The notes under the pieces are model-generated. The model worked only from the letters and a program-made list of their open reading frames with translations. It did not search any database and was not told the origin of the DNA. Positions 1 to 12,200 of a stretch of DNA of 64,000 nucleotides are shown here, one piece after another. Source of the DNA: Trifolium pratense (taxonomy: Eukaryota; Streptophyta; Magnoliopsida; Fabales; Fabaceae); assembly GCF_020283565.1 (NCBI RefSeq), contig NC_060061.1:26635362-26699361 (forward strand), written 5' to 3'. The position numbers and the translations under genes were made by a program. Position 1 is the stretch's first letter. The number at the start of each line of letters is the position of its first letter.

Positions 1-169
1 TAACATAATTTTCTTTGTATGAATATTTATCCAAAATTATTGTTGAACTATCGTTTAATGTTACTCAACTTTTTTCATATATCTTATGTTATCGAAATTA
101 TCGCATCTTATTTAATCATTATATATCTTACGACTAATCAGACCCGTGCAGTACAGGTCGATGTTCTAG
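1..169 (+). mobile_element. Helitron 3' terminus (plus orientation)
   Basis: Bases 1-169 are closely similar, in inverted orientation, to 21848-22017. In that copy the segment follows the end of a RepHel helicase reading frame, so bases 1-8 here correspond to the last codons and stop (TAA at 6-8) of a helicase lying outside the window. The segment ends in an imperfect hairpin, GACCCGTGCA/GTACAGGTC (141-159), followed by CTAG at 166-169 and T at 170. A subterminal hairpin, a CTRR end and a T just after it are the established signature of a Helitron 3' terminus. Confidence 0.75.
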
Positions 170-1759
170 TTACATATAAAGCTCATAAAAAGTTTTTTTT
201 ACTTAAAATCTTTAACTTTTTTTTCATTTTTATCTCATTAACTATTATTGCAAAAATCGGGAAGAAAAAAAAAAGATGAGGCAATTTAGTTCCCACCCGC
301 CCTTGCTTGCGAGTCTAAGAGCAACTTCATCCTTGCATCTGCTAACCGATGTTAAAACAACACACACAAAATGAGTTCTACTAATGATGTACTAGAAAAA
401 AAAATAGTCATGTACTCCAATAAATAAAAGAGTCATACTATTTTAAAAGATTCATACTATTTTAAAAAATGAAACTAATCGAATGTTGTAAAAGAAAATG
501 AAATAAATTAAGCTATGTGATTGTTGTTCATAAGTCCTAGTTCAACCGGTAAAAACGTCATAATTATTAGGTCGGATATCATAATCGGGGTTAGAATCAC
601 ACCTCCATCACTTATGTGTATGAGTTTATAGTGATTTTCTCATTTTGTCCATCTTAATAAAATATGCAAAGGAGAGTGTATTATTAACATTTTTCTTTTA
701 GTGGGAATTAGCTTGAAAAAAAATAATGGGCATGCATTATTAAAACCAGATTGTTTTCTTTTGTAGTGGGAGTTTCTAAATAATAATATTATGTTGATCA
801 TCTCTCAAAAGGAAGATTATGCTAAACATTTACATTTCATTTTTTAAAATATAAAACAGGTAGTTTTTTTTCTTTAGATAATATTCTAATATTAAGTCAA
901 AATTTGATATCAATGGTTGCTGGCTAAGGTAATGTTTGACCTAACTTTTTTTCAACTTATTATCACTTAAAAGAAGAAGTAGGGCCAAACACAATTTCAA
1001 ATAAGTAACTTAATTTTATAGTTGAAAATTGAGTAAAAGGAAATATTTGAAAAGTAAAAAAATACCAACTTAATTTAAAAGTCGCCTGACTTATTTTCCT
1101 CATGCCCTCTTCGATTCTCACCAACTACATTTTTTTCTTTTGTAAATACTCCTTACCAAACATTCTAACACCGATAAGTAGGAGTGTCGCTAGATTGAAT
1201 TTTTCTATAGGAAATTTTACACGACTCCATCCTTCTATTGATTTGTTAGGCCATACGAAAGGGAATATCATTAACTTTAATCAACATATTAACTTAAGGA
1301 TAACTTTTCTCCGCGCCTCCCAAAAGTACTCGTGTGTTTTGTGAATTCTCAAAATACTCTGCCTGTTACTTGAGATGTAAGTTGAATTCACAAATTAAGT
1401 GACAAGTACCGTAAAAATGTGATCGTTTTGTTACCCTCACCCTTTCCTACCATCCACAAATTTTTATAGAAAAAACACAGTTTGCAAGATAACATGCAAA
1501 CTTTTTCTCAAGTGTTTGCATTTTAAACAACGAACTCTCCCTTTATACATTTTGACTGATATTCACACATCCTAAAAGATGTTGCGATTTGATAATACCA
1601 ATGTTTATAAGTATGACAATAACGATGTTGATATAACTCTCTTGCCACAATATGACATTATTCAGGTATAAAAGTTATGTTTTTTTTTTTTTTAAGTGTG
1701 CTTATTTTTATTTATTATTTTTTTTATATTGAACAAAATAATTGTTTTAAGTATAACTA
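170..1759. other. AT-rich intergenic, no gene recognised
   Basis: There are long A and T runs and only short open frames without recognisable motifs. The one point of note is a 29-codon open stretch from an ATG at 1579 to a potential splice donor (CAG|GTATAA at 1665/1666), just left of the Mutator-like element. It may be a relic exon, but nothing joins to it. Confidence 0.5.
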
Positions 1760-1768
1760 AATACATTA

Positions 1769-2946
1769 GGCTAAATTGCATTTTTAGCCCCCTAAGTTTT
1801 AGATGTTGCAATTTTAGCCCCCTATGTTTCAAAATAGCACTTTTGACCCCCTAACTTTAACCCCTTTTGCAGAAGGTCAATTTTGACCAAGTCAACACTG
1901 ATGTCGCAAGTCACTTAAGTGACTCAGCTGCCACATCAATTTTTTGTCACTTATTATTTGAAAAAAAAAATAAGAAAAGGAAGAATAAAAGCAGATTAAC
2001 ACTTTTGGAGCATAAAAACTACCGCCGTAGATCATCTTCCTATGCAAAAACAATCACCAGATTGTGATCAAAATAGTAGTGACGATCCTCCAAAGAATAA
2101 TTACAATCATCATGGAAAAAAAAAGCATTCAAGTAGCTCCAAATGTGGACATGTTGAAGCAACTGCACTGTGAAAATTGCAAGTAGCTGCCTCCAAATTT
2201 TTTAACCACTGCCATAATAGAAATAGGCGAACCCCATAACAGGCTTGATATTACTGAACATAGATGTAATTTCAACAAGATTTGGTATATCTTGTAATGT
2301 AGCTAAATTAATAAGTTGTGCTATCAAAATATAGTAAGACATTTGATCAAACACTTGGAAGGTATATGGAACCAACCTAGGCAGCAATATTGTGGTATTA
2401 TTGAGTTGATGTAACACTCTTTGTACCGCAAAGCAAAATAAACAGATTGAGTAACTGTGTTGCAACGACATCAGGTGGTTCCAGTGGTGGTGCAATCAAC
2501 CAGTGATTAGATGAGGATTTCATCTCTATTGATGAATCATATTTCGTAGTTGTTACGTTTTTGACTGGTTTGCATATGCTCAATCTGGAGCTTAAAGTCT
2601 CATGTGCTTTGGGAAGGTTAACAACACATTCCATAGATATGAGTTTAGATAATTTTGCAAACAGTTGTGATGTATTTCCTTCGATCCGTATGACGAAATG
2701 GAACAACATAATTTTGTTTTGAGTTTTCCTTCAATCCTTTTCTTATTTTTTTATTAAATAATAAGTGACAAAAAACTGTCGTGGCAGCTGAGTCACTTAA
2801 GTGACTTGCCACATCAGTATTAATTTGGTCAAAATTGACCTTTTACAAAAGGGGTAAAGATAAGGGGCTAGAACTACTATTTTGAAATATAAAGGGCCAA
2901 AATTACAAATTTCTAAAACATAGGGGGCCAAAAGTGCAATTTAGCC
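1769..2946. mobile_element. Mutator-like (MULE) element, nonautonomous
   Basis: A 1178-bp element is bounded by inverted repeats of roughly 200 bp that start GGCTAAATTGCA and end TGCAATTTAGCC. It is flanked on both sides by the 9-bp direct repeat AATACATTA (1760-1768 and 2947-2955). Long inverted repeats with a 9-bp TSD are typical of the Mutator superfamily. No transposase is visible. The interior (about 1995-2735) is less AT-rich and carries two overlapping minus-strand open frames (2398-2709 and 2202-2495) that I do not recognise. They could be captured host sequence (Pack-MULE) or chance. The arms contain a nested dyad, AAGTCACTTAAGTGACT. Confidence 0.88.
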
Positions 2947-2955
2947 AATACATTA

Positions 2956-3295
2956 CTTAGATTATTTTTTCTAGTAAGAAATACACAGTACATTACTTAG
3001 ATTATAGTATTCCCATTTTTGTTTTTTTATCCATTTTTCAGAGCACCGTTTTTTTTTGTTTTTTTTTTTTGTTGATAAAAACAATAAAATAAGGAGGAGT
3101 AATGAGTCCGAGGGCAAAACAGTTGCTTAATTTTGTACCCTAACCGAACTGCGTTGCGGCTGTTATCGTCAGCGTCTTTAACAAAGCTACACTCACATTC
3201 TTCTTCCACTCTCGCGATTGCTTTGGCGGCGGCGCTTCATTTCTCCGGCCACCGAGATTCCGACGCCACAAAACTAGATTCAATTAATCCTCAAA
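2956..3295 (+). promoter_or_regulatory. Upstream region of the methionyl-tRNA synthetase gene
   Basis: The 340 bp between the MULE and the MetRS start codon must hold the promoter and 5' UTR. A T/poly-T stretch (3009-3075) precedes a mixed CT-rich leader. I see no convincing TATA box. The start codon lies in the context TCAAAATGACGG. The upstream MULE sets a hard left border, so the native promoter is either compact or includes MULE sequence. Confidence 0.35.
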
Positions 3296-6200
3296 ATGAC
3301 GGAAGATCGTAAAGTTCCCAAGCTTCCCGTCGAGGGAAAGCGCAATATCCTCATCACCAGTGCTTTACCATACGTCAACAACGTTCCTCATCTCGGCAAC
3401 ATCATTGGATGTAAGTACTTTCTCTTTCACTCGCACATTCAATTCTTTCATGATTCATTCGTTCGTTTCATCGATTGAATTATTGTTTTGTTCGTTTCTT
3501 GTGTTTATAGATTGGGAATTCACGTGAATTGATTTGATTTTTATTAGGTGTGTTGAGTGCTGATGTTTTTGCTCGCTACTGTCGACTAAGGGATTACAAT
3601 GCTATATACATCTGCGGTACTGATGAGTATGGTACTGCAACGGAGACTAAAGCATTGGAAGAGAATTGCTCTCCAAAAGAGATTTGTGACAAGTATTCAT
3701 TCATTTCCTGTATTAAGTTTTTTTTTATTCATTTCAATTTAATTTAAGTATCATAATTTGCTTGCTTATTGTAAATTTGAAGTTATATTGTTAATTATGT
3801 ATTTTGTGATGTTTAATGGCTCAATGCTATGAAGCATGGACACGGACACACAAGGACATTGACACGTCGACACCAATAATAATTTGAAAAAATGACATAA
3901 TTCAATGTAATCGTGAGTGTCGGTACACGTGTCCTGGTGGACACATGAATCCGAGTAGTGTCCGTGCTTCATAGATTGACAATATTCTTCGTCCACTAGT
4001 CGATAACCTTTGGTAGTCTAAATACTCGAAGGAATAATTTGGGCAAGCATATATTTCCAGGCGTCTAGGTTGTTATGTAGGCATAGCATTGGCATGATTG
4101 TGGGCTAGAGTTGTTAATACTTAATACGAGCTTTTTCCTCATTTTGCAATTTTGTGTTTTTGATATAAGGATATTAGACTTGTGTGGCACTGCACTAGGT
4201 TGCTCCTTGAGAAGAATTTCATTGATGATATTTTCTATGTGTTTTGTAGATACCATGTTATTCATAAAGATGTGTATGACTGGTTCAATATAAGTTTTGA
4301 TGAATTTGGGCGTACTTCTGCACCTGAGCAAACTGAAGTCTGCCAAGCAATTTTCAAAAAGATACATGAAAACAATTGGCTCTCCGAGGACACATTACAG
4401 CAGGTGTTTAGTTGTCTTATGTTTCTTTGGCTAAAGTGTATTTATTTATAGATTTTATTGGTTATTTGTTGGTATCGTACTCTCCAATTTAGTTGAAAAT
4501 TGGAGTTGTTTCATGTGTCAATATGTTTGCAAGGTTTTTTATTACACTTTGCTTAAATGTGTCTATAAAATTTCAGCTTTACTGCGACACATGCAAAAAG
4601 TTCTTAGCTGATCGGCTTGTGGAGGGTACATGCCCAATTCCGGGATGCGAGTATGATTCTGCCCGAGGAGACCAATGTGAGAAGTGCGGTAACCTTCTAA
4701 ATCCGACAGAATTGAAGATTCCTAGGTGCAAGGTAGTAAACCCCCCTTCCTTAAATTTGGCTCTATGTTTGTGCTAATTAATTACCTAAATGTATCATTT
4801 CAATTCATGGAGACATTTGGTGCCGCCATATGCATGATTGTTTTGCATGACTGTAGGCTATGTTTGGGAGTTACAATGGGAGGGATGGAAGGACTTTGGA
4901 AGAGAGGGGAAGGTCCTAATTTGAGTAACTAAAAGAAACATTTGGAGGAGAGCTTTAGAGATGTTTTAAAAATCTTCAAACACTTTCACTCATTTTAAAA
5001 TAGTTCCAAACAAGGGGTAGGGTCACCATAAGCGTCTCCCTACCCATTCACCCCCTCCAAAAAAAAACCTCCCAAACAACCCTTAGCGAATTGAATGGTT
5101 ATTTATCTTTATTGAATTTTCTAGTTGCTTTGAGTTTTATTGTACTCTTGTTCCTTGCAGTTTTGTTTTTCCCTATCATTCGGCTTTCTTTGATTCTTCT
5201 TTGTTTAAAATTGTAGCACATACCACTGCAATGCACGGGCAAAAGAGAATATGAGATTAATATGTTTTATTATTTTATAGGATAATTTGTTTTGAAACAT
5301 AAAACATTAAAATAAAAATCTAATTAAATTTAATATTTGTGTTAATATTAAAGAAAAAAATTAATCTTTCATACCAAAATTTAGTGAAATATATACAAAA
5401 TATATATGAATTATATAAATTTTTAAATTATTTTTAGTTTTTAAAATTGCATATGCTCAACAAAAGTAAAATTCAACTCATTTATTTCTCCAATCTTTTA
5501 TTATTTATTAAGGTATGCATTATTATTATTAACAATATTTTTCTTATACTTATTTACAATATTTTTCTTCAAATTGCCATTAAGTTATTATATTTATCTT
5601 TTTTTTCTTTATTATTGAGTATGCACACTTTAAAGTTTGTGACGTTAGGGAACTAAAACATGCAATTAAGTAAATTGTATCAGTGAGTGGTTTATATTTG
5701 CAACTTATATTAATATATACTTAAAGGGAATACATAGTTTTGTTATTGTACTTTATCTTTCAATTATACCATTCATATAAACTATTTTCTTTAGTATTTA
5801 ACATTTTATTTAAATCTTTAATCAATTAAAAATGTTAAATCACATTGCAAAAGGAACAATTACAATAGAAACAATATCAGACACTATAAAGGGAGCTTAT
5901 TTTGATCTTATTTGTCAAAATCATTTGACTGTGGTATATGCTAACAATATTATTATAATGAGGTGCAGTAATTATTTTGATCTTATTTGTCAAAATCATT
6001 TGATTGTGGTATATTCCATCAATATTATTATAACAAGGGGCAATAAAACAGATATACAATTCAACGCAATAGAAAAGTGCACAGATGGGCACAAATGTCA
6101 TAATTACAACAAATATCATAATTACATTGGCACCTTGTACCTAAAATGAAATACCCAAATCCAATGGGAAATTGGCCAAATTAAACGACATTGATAAACC

Positions 6201-9200
6201 ATTTTTTTTACTGTAATAATACCACCTGTTACACAGTTTAAACAAAATAAAGAATTTAATAGCAATAAGACAGATTCCTCAATGAAATGATAAAATTATT
6301 ACTTTATTTTTATTTATTAAGAAAACCAACAAAATACATTACAACTAAAACAAAATTGATGTTGGTCCATTTCTCATGCTCTATAGCACGAGTAAAAGAA
6401 AGTCTTATAGCACAAAAAAGCTAATACACAACACAATTAATACACAATTGAAAACATATTTCCAAAAAAATACAAAACTTAATTACTAAAAGACCCCTTA
6501 TTTAGGCAGGAAACACTACTACAAGACCACCTTACGTCATATATAACTTTATTATTTATAATAAGATTGAATCACAACTTGTGAACTAGTCATGTTTATT
6601 TACTGTCATAGTCAAGTGCAATTATATATTTGTTTGATAGTCTAGAGAAATTTTGGCATCTTAACAGGTTTGTCGAAATAGTCCTCGTATTTGTGATACG
6701 GACCACTTATTTCTTGAGCTCCCTCTATTGAAAGACAAATTGGAAAAGTACATCAACGAGATGTCCGTGGTTGGATCATGGAGTCAGAATGCTATTCAAA
6801 CAACAAATTCATGGTTCAAAATGGGATTAAAGAAACGTTGTATTACTAGAGATCTGAAGTGGGGGGTTCCTGTTCCACATGAAAAATACAGTGACAAGGT
6901 AAGCTTTTCCTTTGGGTCTTTCAAAATGTCAGTTTCTCATTTTCAGTGATTTTAAATTATATTCTTTAAATTGGAAGGTTTTCTACGTTTGGTTTGATGC
7001 ACCTATTGGATATATATCAATCACGGCAAGCTACACACGTGATTGGGAGAAATGGTGGAAAAATCCGGAGAATGTGGAGTTGTTTCAGTTTATGGGAAAG
7101 GACAATGTGCCATTCCACACTGTAAGTTATTTTCTTCACACACTGTTTTTTTTGAAAATAGGGGGACCAAAAATGCATTTTAGCTTTTTTATAAAATACT
7201 GTTTTATTCCTTTTTACAGTGGAATACCATTATATTTTATTGTTACGTTTTTATTTTAAAAAAATTCTACTTTTTTTTTAAAATGCTATTTTTTATTCTG
7301 TTTTATCATCCTGTTATTCTATTTTTTCTTCTGAAATCTATTATTTTAAATACCTTGCAGTTATGTGGTCATCACTTATGATATATATATCATCTATCTG
7401 GTTCATTGTTCTTCACATAGTTGACAGTTTTGGTATTTTATAAAACATAATATAGGCCCCAGCCCCATCTGTTAGGAACCCAAGAATTGAACTGGAATAG
7501 AAATAACACTTTATTTAAGTAATATGCTAGAATTGGATAGAACTTCTCCTCCAAGGTTTTCCCTTCACAATAGAGAATACTCTATTCACAATTACAATTT
7601 TCAAAGATATCTCTCTAACTCCATAATTTGCCCCTTTATACAAATACTTACTAAACAAATAACCACCTAACTAATTCTCCCTGTTCTAACTCCTAATACC
7701 ATCCGCCATATATGTATGGGGTTTTTTTGCTCTCCACCATAATCTGTCTTCCACTATCGACAACAATGCTTAGAAATAATTATTTCCCCTGGATAAAGCT
7801 TTCCCAAATAATCACAAGTATGCTGTAAATCCTGATCAACATTTGTCCATTTTATGCTCTTGTTTCTAAGCTCTGAATTTGATACCTTATGCTTTGCCCA
7901 TATATAATGCCAATGGATCTCTTCGGTGGTGTAGCAGCTATTTGCTCTATAGTTTTTCAAACAAAAGCAACTAGAACTAGCTTTTTTTGCTTGATAGAGT
8001 GGATTGTGTTTTATGGTTGTTGGGTAACTAGTTCTTGTAAAATGATGGAATTTATTCTTCAGGTAATGTTTCCATCTACTCTGCTCGGAACCGGTCAAAA
8101 TTGGACTTTAATGAAGACTATTAGTGTTACTGAATACCTGAATTATGAAGCAGGTTAGTGATATGTTAGGCAGTGGTGTATATGCGAGTGATACATGTTT
8201 GACATTAGTAATATGTTTTATGCTTAAAGGTTCATTTTGTTTTGGAAAACATTTTATGTTCTAATTTCTTATATTCACTATTACATTTAAAACTGCCATA
8301 TTTTTTTTCCCGATATTTCAGTATTAACTTCAAAACTGCCATCTTTTTTTCAATAAGAAAAACAGCCATCTGGTTTTCACTTTGTTTCATGTTTTCATAG
8401 ATTTGCACAAGAGACAGTTAAAACAACTTTTTTTATTCTCACTAATTTCTACACAAAAATTGGAAAATAGGAAACAAAGTGAAAATAATGTGGCTCTTTT
8501 GTAATAGAATATTTCAACAGGAGATGTTTTCAGAAACTAAAGATGCCCGACATTTAGTTGGTCTTTTTAATAGAAATAGTAATGTTTGTCATTTGACAAT
8601 TTCTAAGTTGCAAAATGTTACTGAAATGATTTCTAGGGAAGTTTTCTAAGAGCAAAGGCATCGGGGTATTTGGTAATGATGCAAAAGATACTAATATTCC
8701 AGTTGAAGTATGGAGATATTACTTGCTCACAAATAGGCCTGAGGTAATTCTATTTGAAACATATCTGATTTTCACTTTTATATTTCTCTTGAAGCATAAA
8801 TGTGTTATATATTCTCTCTTTTTATTGAAACATTAATTGTAATGTGCATGTGTAGGTATCAGATACACTTTTTACGTGGTCTGACTTGCAAGCAAAATTA
8901 AATACGGAGTTGCTCAATAACTTGGGAAACTATGTCAACCGAGTTTTGAGTTTTATTGCCAAGCCTGAAGGTTGGTTTAGCTCTTTGGTAGTTTTTCTCT
9001 TGGAATATCTGCTGATTAGTTGCTATAAATGGTTGCTATAAGATGAGATGAGGACTGTGTTTTGTCTAGTGGTAAATAAGAACTTCGATCCGGAGTTTCT
9101 GGGTCGTTTCGATCCCCGCTAGTGCCTTTTTTGTTTTTTTGGTTTTTCACCACCAGTTTAATCTGGTTCGGGGGTCAGTTCTGGCATCAAGTGGTTTCAG

Positions 9201-12200
9201 CCCCCTCCCGATCGCAGTTGCGGGGGATCGAACCACGGTCCTCCCTACCAAGTTCAGCGCCAATCACCACTGAACCAACTGACGATTGGGTCGTTTCGAT
9301 CCCCGCTAGTGCCCTTAGATGAGGTTAATGTAAATCTCTTTGTGAGAGCTCGTTGAACCCTAAGGTCTTCCCTACCTTGAACTGGGGAACCCATCCTCAT
9401 GCTAAATAGTTTTGTAAAAACAAAAAAAGATGAGGACAATGAGTATATTTCTTGGAGCTATTGATTAATGATTGTCCTCTATTATGGGAAGTCAGAAGAT
9501 TTATATCTTTTCCTTTCTTCATTATTACCACTATTGAAGTTGCTTTTTTTTGTTTTTTCTTTCTGTCTGCTGCTTGTCATTTTACTTACATACTTTCTTT
9601 GTCTGTAAAGGTCAAGGATATAATTCCATTATTCCTACCGTTCCTGATGATGTAAGCGGTGATTCCCATGATCCAACCAAAAAGTTGGCCAACAAAGTTG
9701 CCGCATATTTGGAGCAATACATAGAAGCAATGGAGAAGGTTGTTAATCCCTATGTTGAAATAGCATAAAATTGTAGGGCATATTTGATTGTGTTCTTTTT
9801 TTTCTTGTTAAGATTGAAATATATTATATCAAACAGATTCGAAGATTTTTTTCATAACAAAACAGAAAGAAATATATTTGGTAATGTTAGATTTGTTTTG
9901 AGATATGTTGTAGAAAGTGGAGAATTATTAGTGGTGGTGACATGGCAGCAGAGGGTCCTGGATGTCAGTGGCAGTGGAGGGTGTCAAACTGCAATAATGG
10001 AAGAGGGTGTTGGGCAGCAATGGCAATGGTGAAAGATGACGAACAGGGGTAGCAGTGTAGGGTATTAGGCTGCAACAGTGGTAAAGGGTGTTATTGTGCA
10101 GCAGCAGTGGTGAAAGGTGGCGGGTTGCGACAACAATGTTGGAAGGGCCTGGCTTCCAATGGTTGAGGTTGTCAGCAATGACAATGGAGCGTATCAAGCG
10201 GTGGTGACAATGGTGTAGGGTGGCAGTGAGTAGATTCAGTTGGAGATGGCGAATTTTTTGAAAGGGCGTGGTAACAAACAATTAAAAATGAGAAAATAGA
10301 AAATTAACAACAATAGGTTGTTCTTAGTCTTTGTTCAAAAAGATAGAAAACAAGAAAAGTTTAGAGAACATAAACAATGTACTAGAATAAGTTTTTTTAA
10401 CAAAAAAATTATGTATAAACCGCAACAAGCCTGTAATCACCAGAATACACTTTTTTAATTCTATTCTGCTTATTACCACAGTCTCATGGTATTTTTTTTT
10501 GCAAAACTGTAAAGGTTAAACTAAAGCAAGGATTGAAAATTGCAATGAGCATATCCGGCGAGGGGAATGCATATTTGCAGGTAACTTTGGAACTGCTACA
10601 TTCTCTATTCCCCCCCCCCCCCCCGAATATTCATTTATACTATTTTGAAGTCGATGTTAAATGGCTGTGTAACTTGCTTCTTGACTTCTTGTGCAATAAA
10701 CTTGGTAGGAAACTGAATTTTGGCGCCTTTACAAGCAAAACCAATCTCTCTGCTCCCTTGTTATGAAAACTGCTGCCGGGATTGTATATCTTCTTGCTTG
10801 TTTATTGGAACCCTTCATGCCATCTTTCAGTCTTGAGGTAATATAACTTCCAAACATATTTGTGTACCTCTTTTGTTGGTATTTTGTTTTATTTTGACGA
10901 CTTATTCTTTTAGGATATAGGATATGGATGAGTTCATTAGGATTTGAGTTATGGAGTTAGTTAGGGAAATTGTTAGTTGCTGGTGTGGTTAGTTAGTTAA
11001 TAGGGTAGTTAGGATTGTCATGTATAAATATGGAGGTTATGGAAGTTAGAGAGGGTATCCTTGACCTTGAGTATTTTGTAAAGTTTAGTGAATATTGTAG
11101 TGACTCTATTGTAAAAGGGGGGAACCCTTGGAGGAGAATTTTCTCTCCTATTCTTATTTTCTCAATAAAAGTGTTCAATTCTTGGGTTCCTAACATATTC
11201 CGAGATATTGATATTTTCTGTTTTCTGCTACTGAAGGTATTCAAGCAGCTAAATTTGTCTGTGGAGACACATCTTTCCCTTTCTGATGATAAAGGAGATG
11301 TTGATAGAGCAAGAAGACCCTGGGATCTCCTTAGCGCTGGTCATAAAATTGGAACGCCAAAGCCATTGTTCAGGGAACTGGTATGTGGCATGCTTTGAAA
11401 ATTAATAAAAGGATTGAAGTCGTGCTTTTTATTTCGAATCATTGATGTATTCAAAATCCTTTACCAGAAAGATGAGGAAGTGGAGTTCTTCAGGAAGAAG
11501 TTTGAAGGAAGTCAAGCTGATAGGATTATACGTGCAGAGGCCGAAGCTGCTGAAAATGTTGCTGAGCAATTGAAGAAAACAAAAGTTTCAGGTGTTTATT
11601 TTATCCATTTCTAATCAGAGTTAAAGTTTTAAAGGTCAACAATGATGATGTATTATCATTATATTTTCATGAAAACTTGAATCTCGAGACAAAAAAGGGG
11701 AAAAGGTATATCAAGGCTATCTTAAGAATATTTCTCACTTGAAAGAATGTGACAATGGGATCTATTCCACGATCATCTAAATGACATGAACAGTTAGACC
11801 TTTTATAATTCCAGTACTCCGCTTCAACCGCAACGCATTGTATGTTTAGATATTATATTTTCGAAAGTTATACAGACATTCCTTGTTTGTTACGTGTTAA
11901 AAGCTGTTTGCTTAGTCTTTAAGAATTTATTGATCTTTATAGGTTTCGAGATATCAAAATCCTGGATGGTCATTGATGTATGTTGTAGCATGTTTATTCT
12001 TTTTTTATTTCCTAAATTACACTTTACCTAAAGAAACTGTTTATAATAAGGGTTTTTAGTTAATGTAAAATGTGGGAGGTTATTGCACTCTTTATTATCT
12101 GTGAATGTTGGTAGTAAGCTTAACAGCTTCAGGCTGATTGGTATCTGTTAATTATTAACTGAGATTGGTTGAACTCTTGTGCGGACTAAAATAAGTTTTA

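Noticed and set aside
5877..6119. Open frames on both strands in MetRS intron 4
   Set aside because: They trace a tandem duplication of about 76 bp inside an intron; flanking exons join in frame without them.
9928..10281. 117-codon minus-strand open frame
   Set aside because: Produced by the G-rich minisatellite inside a MetRS intron; low-complexity product without a family resemblance.
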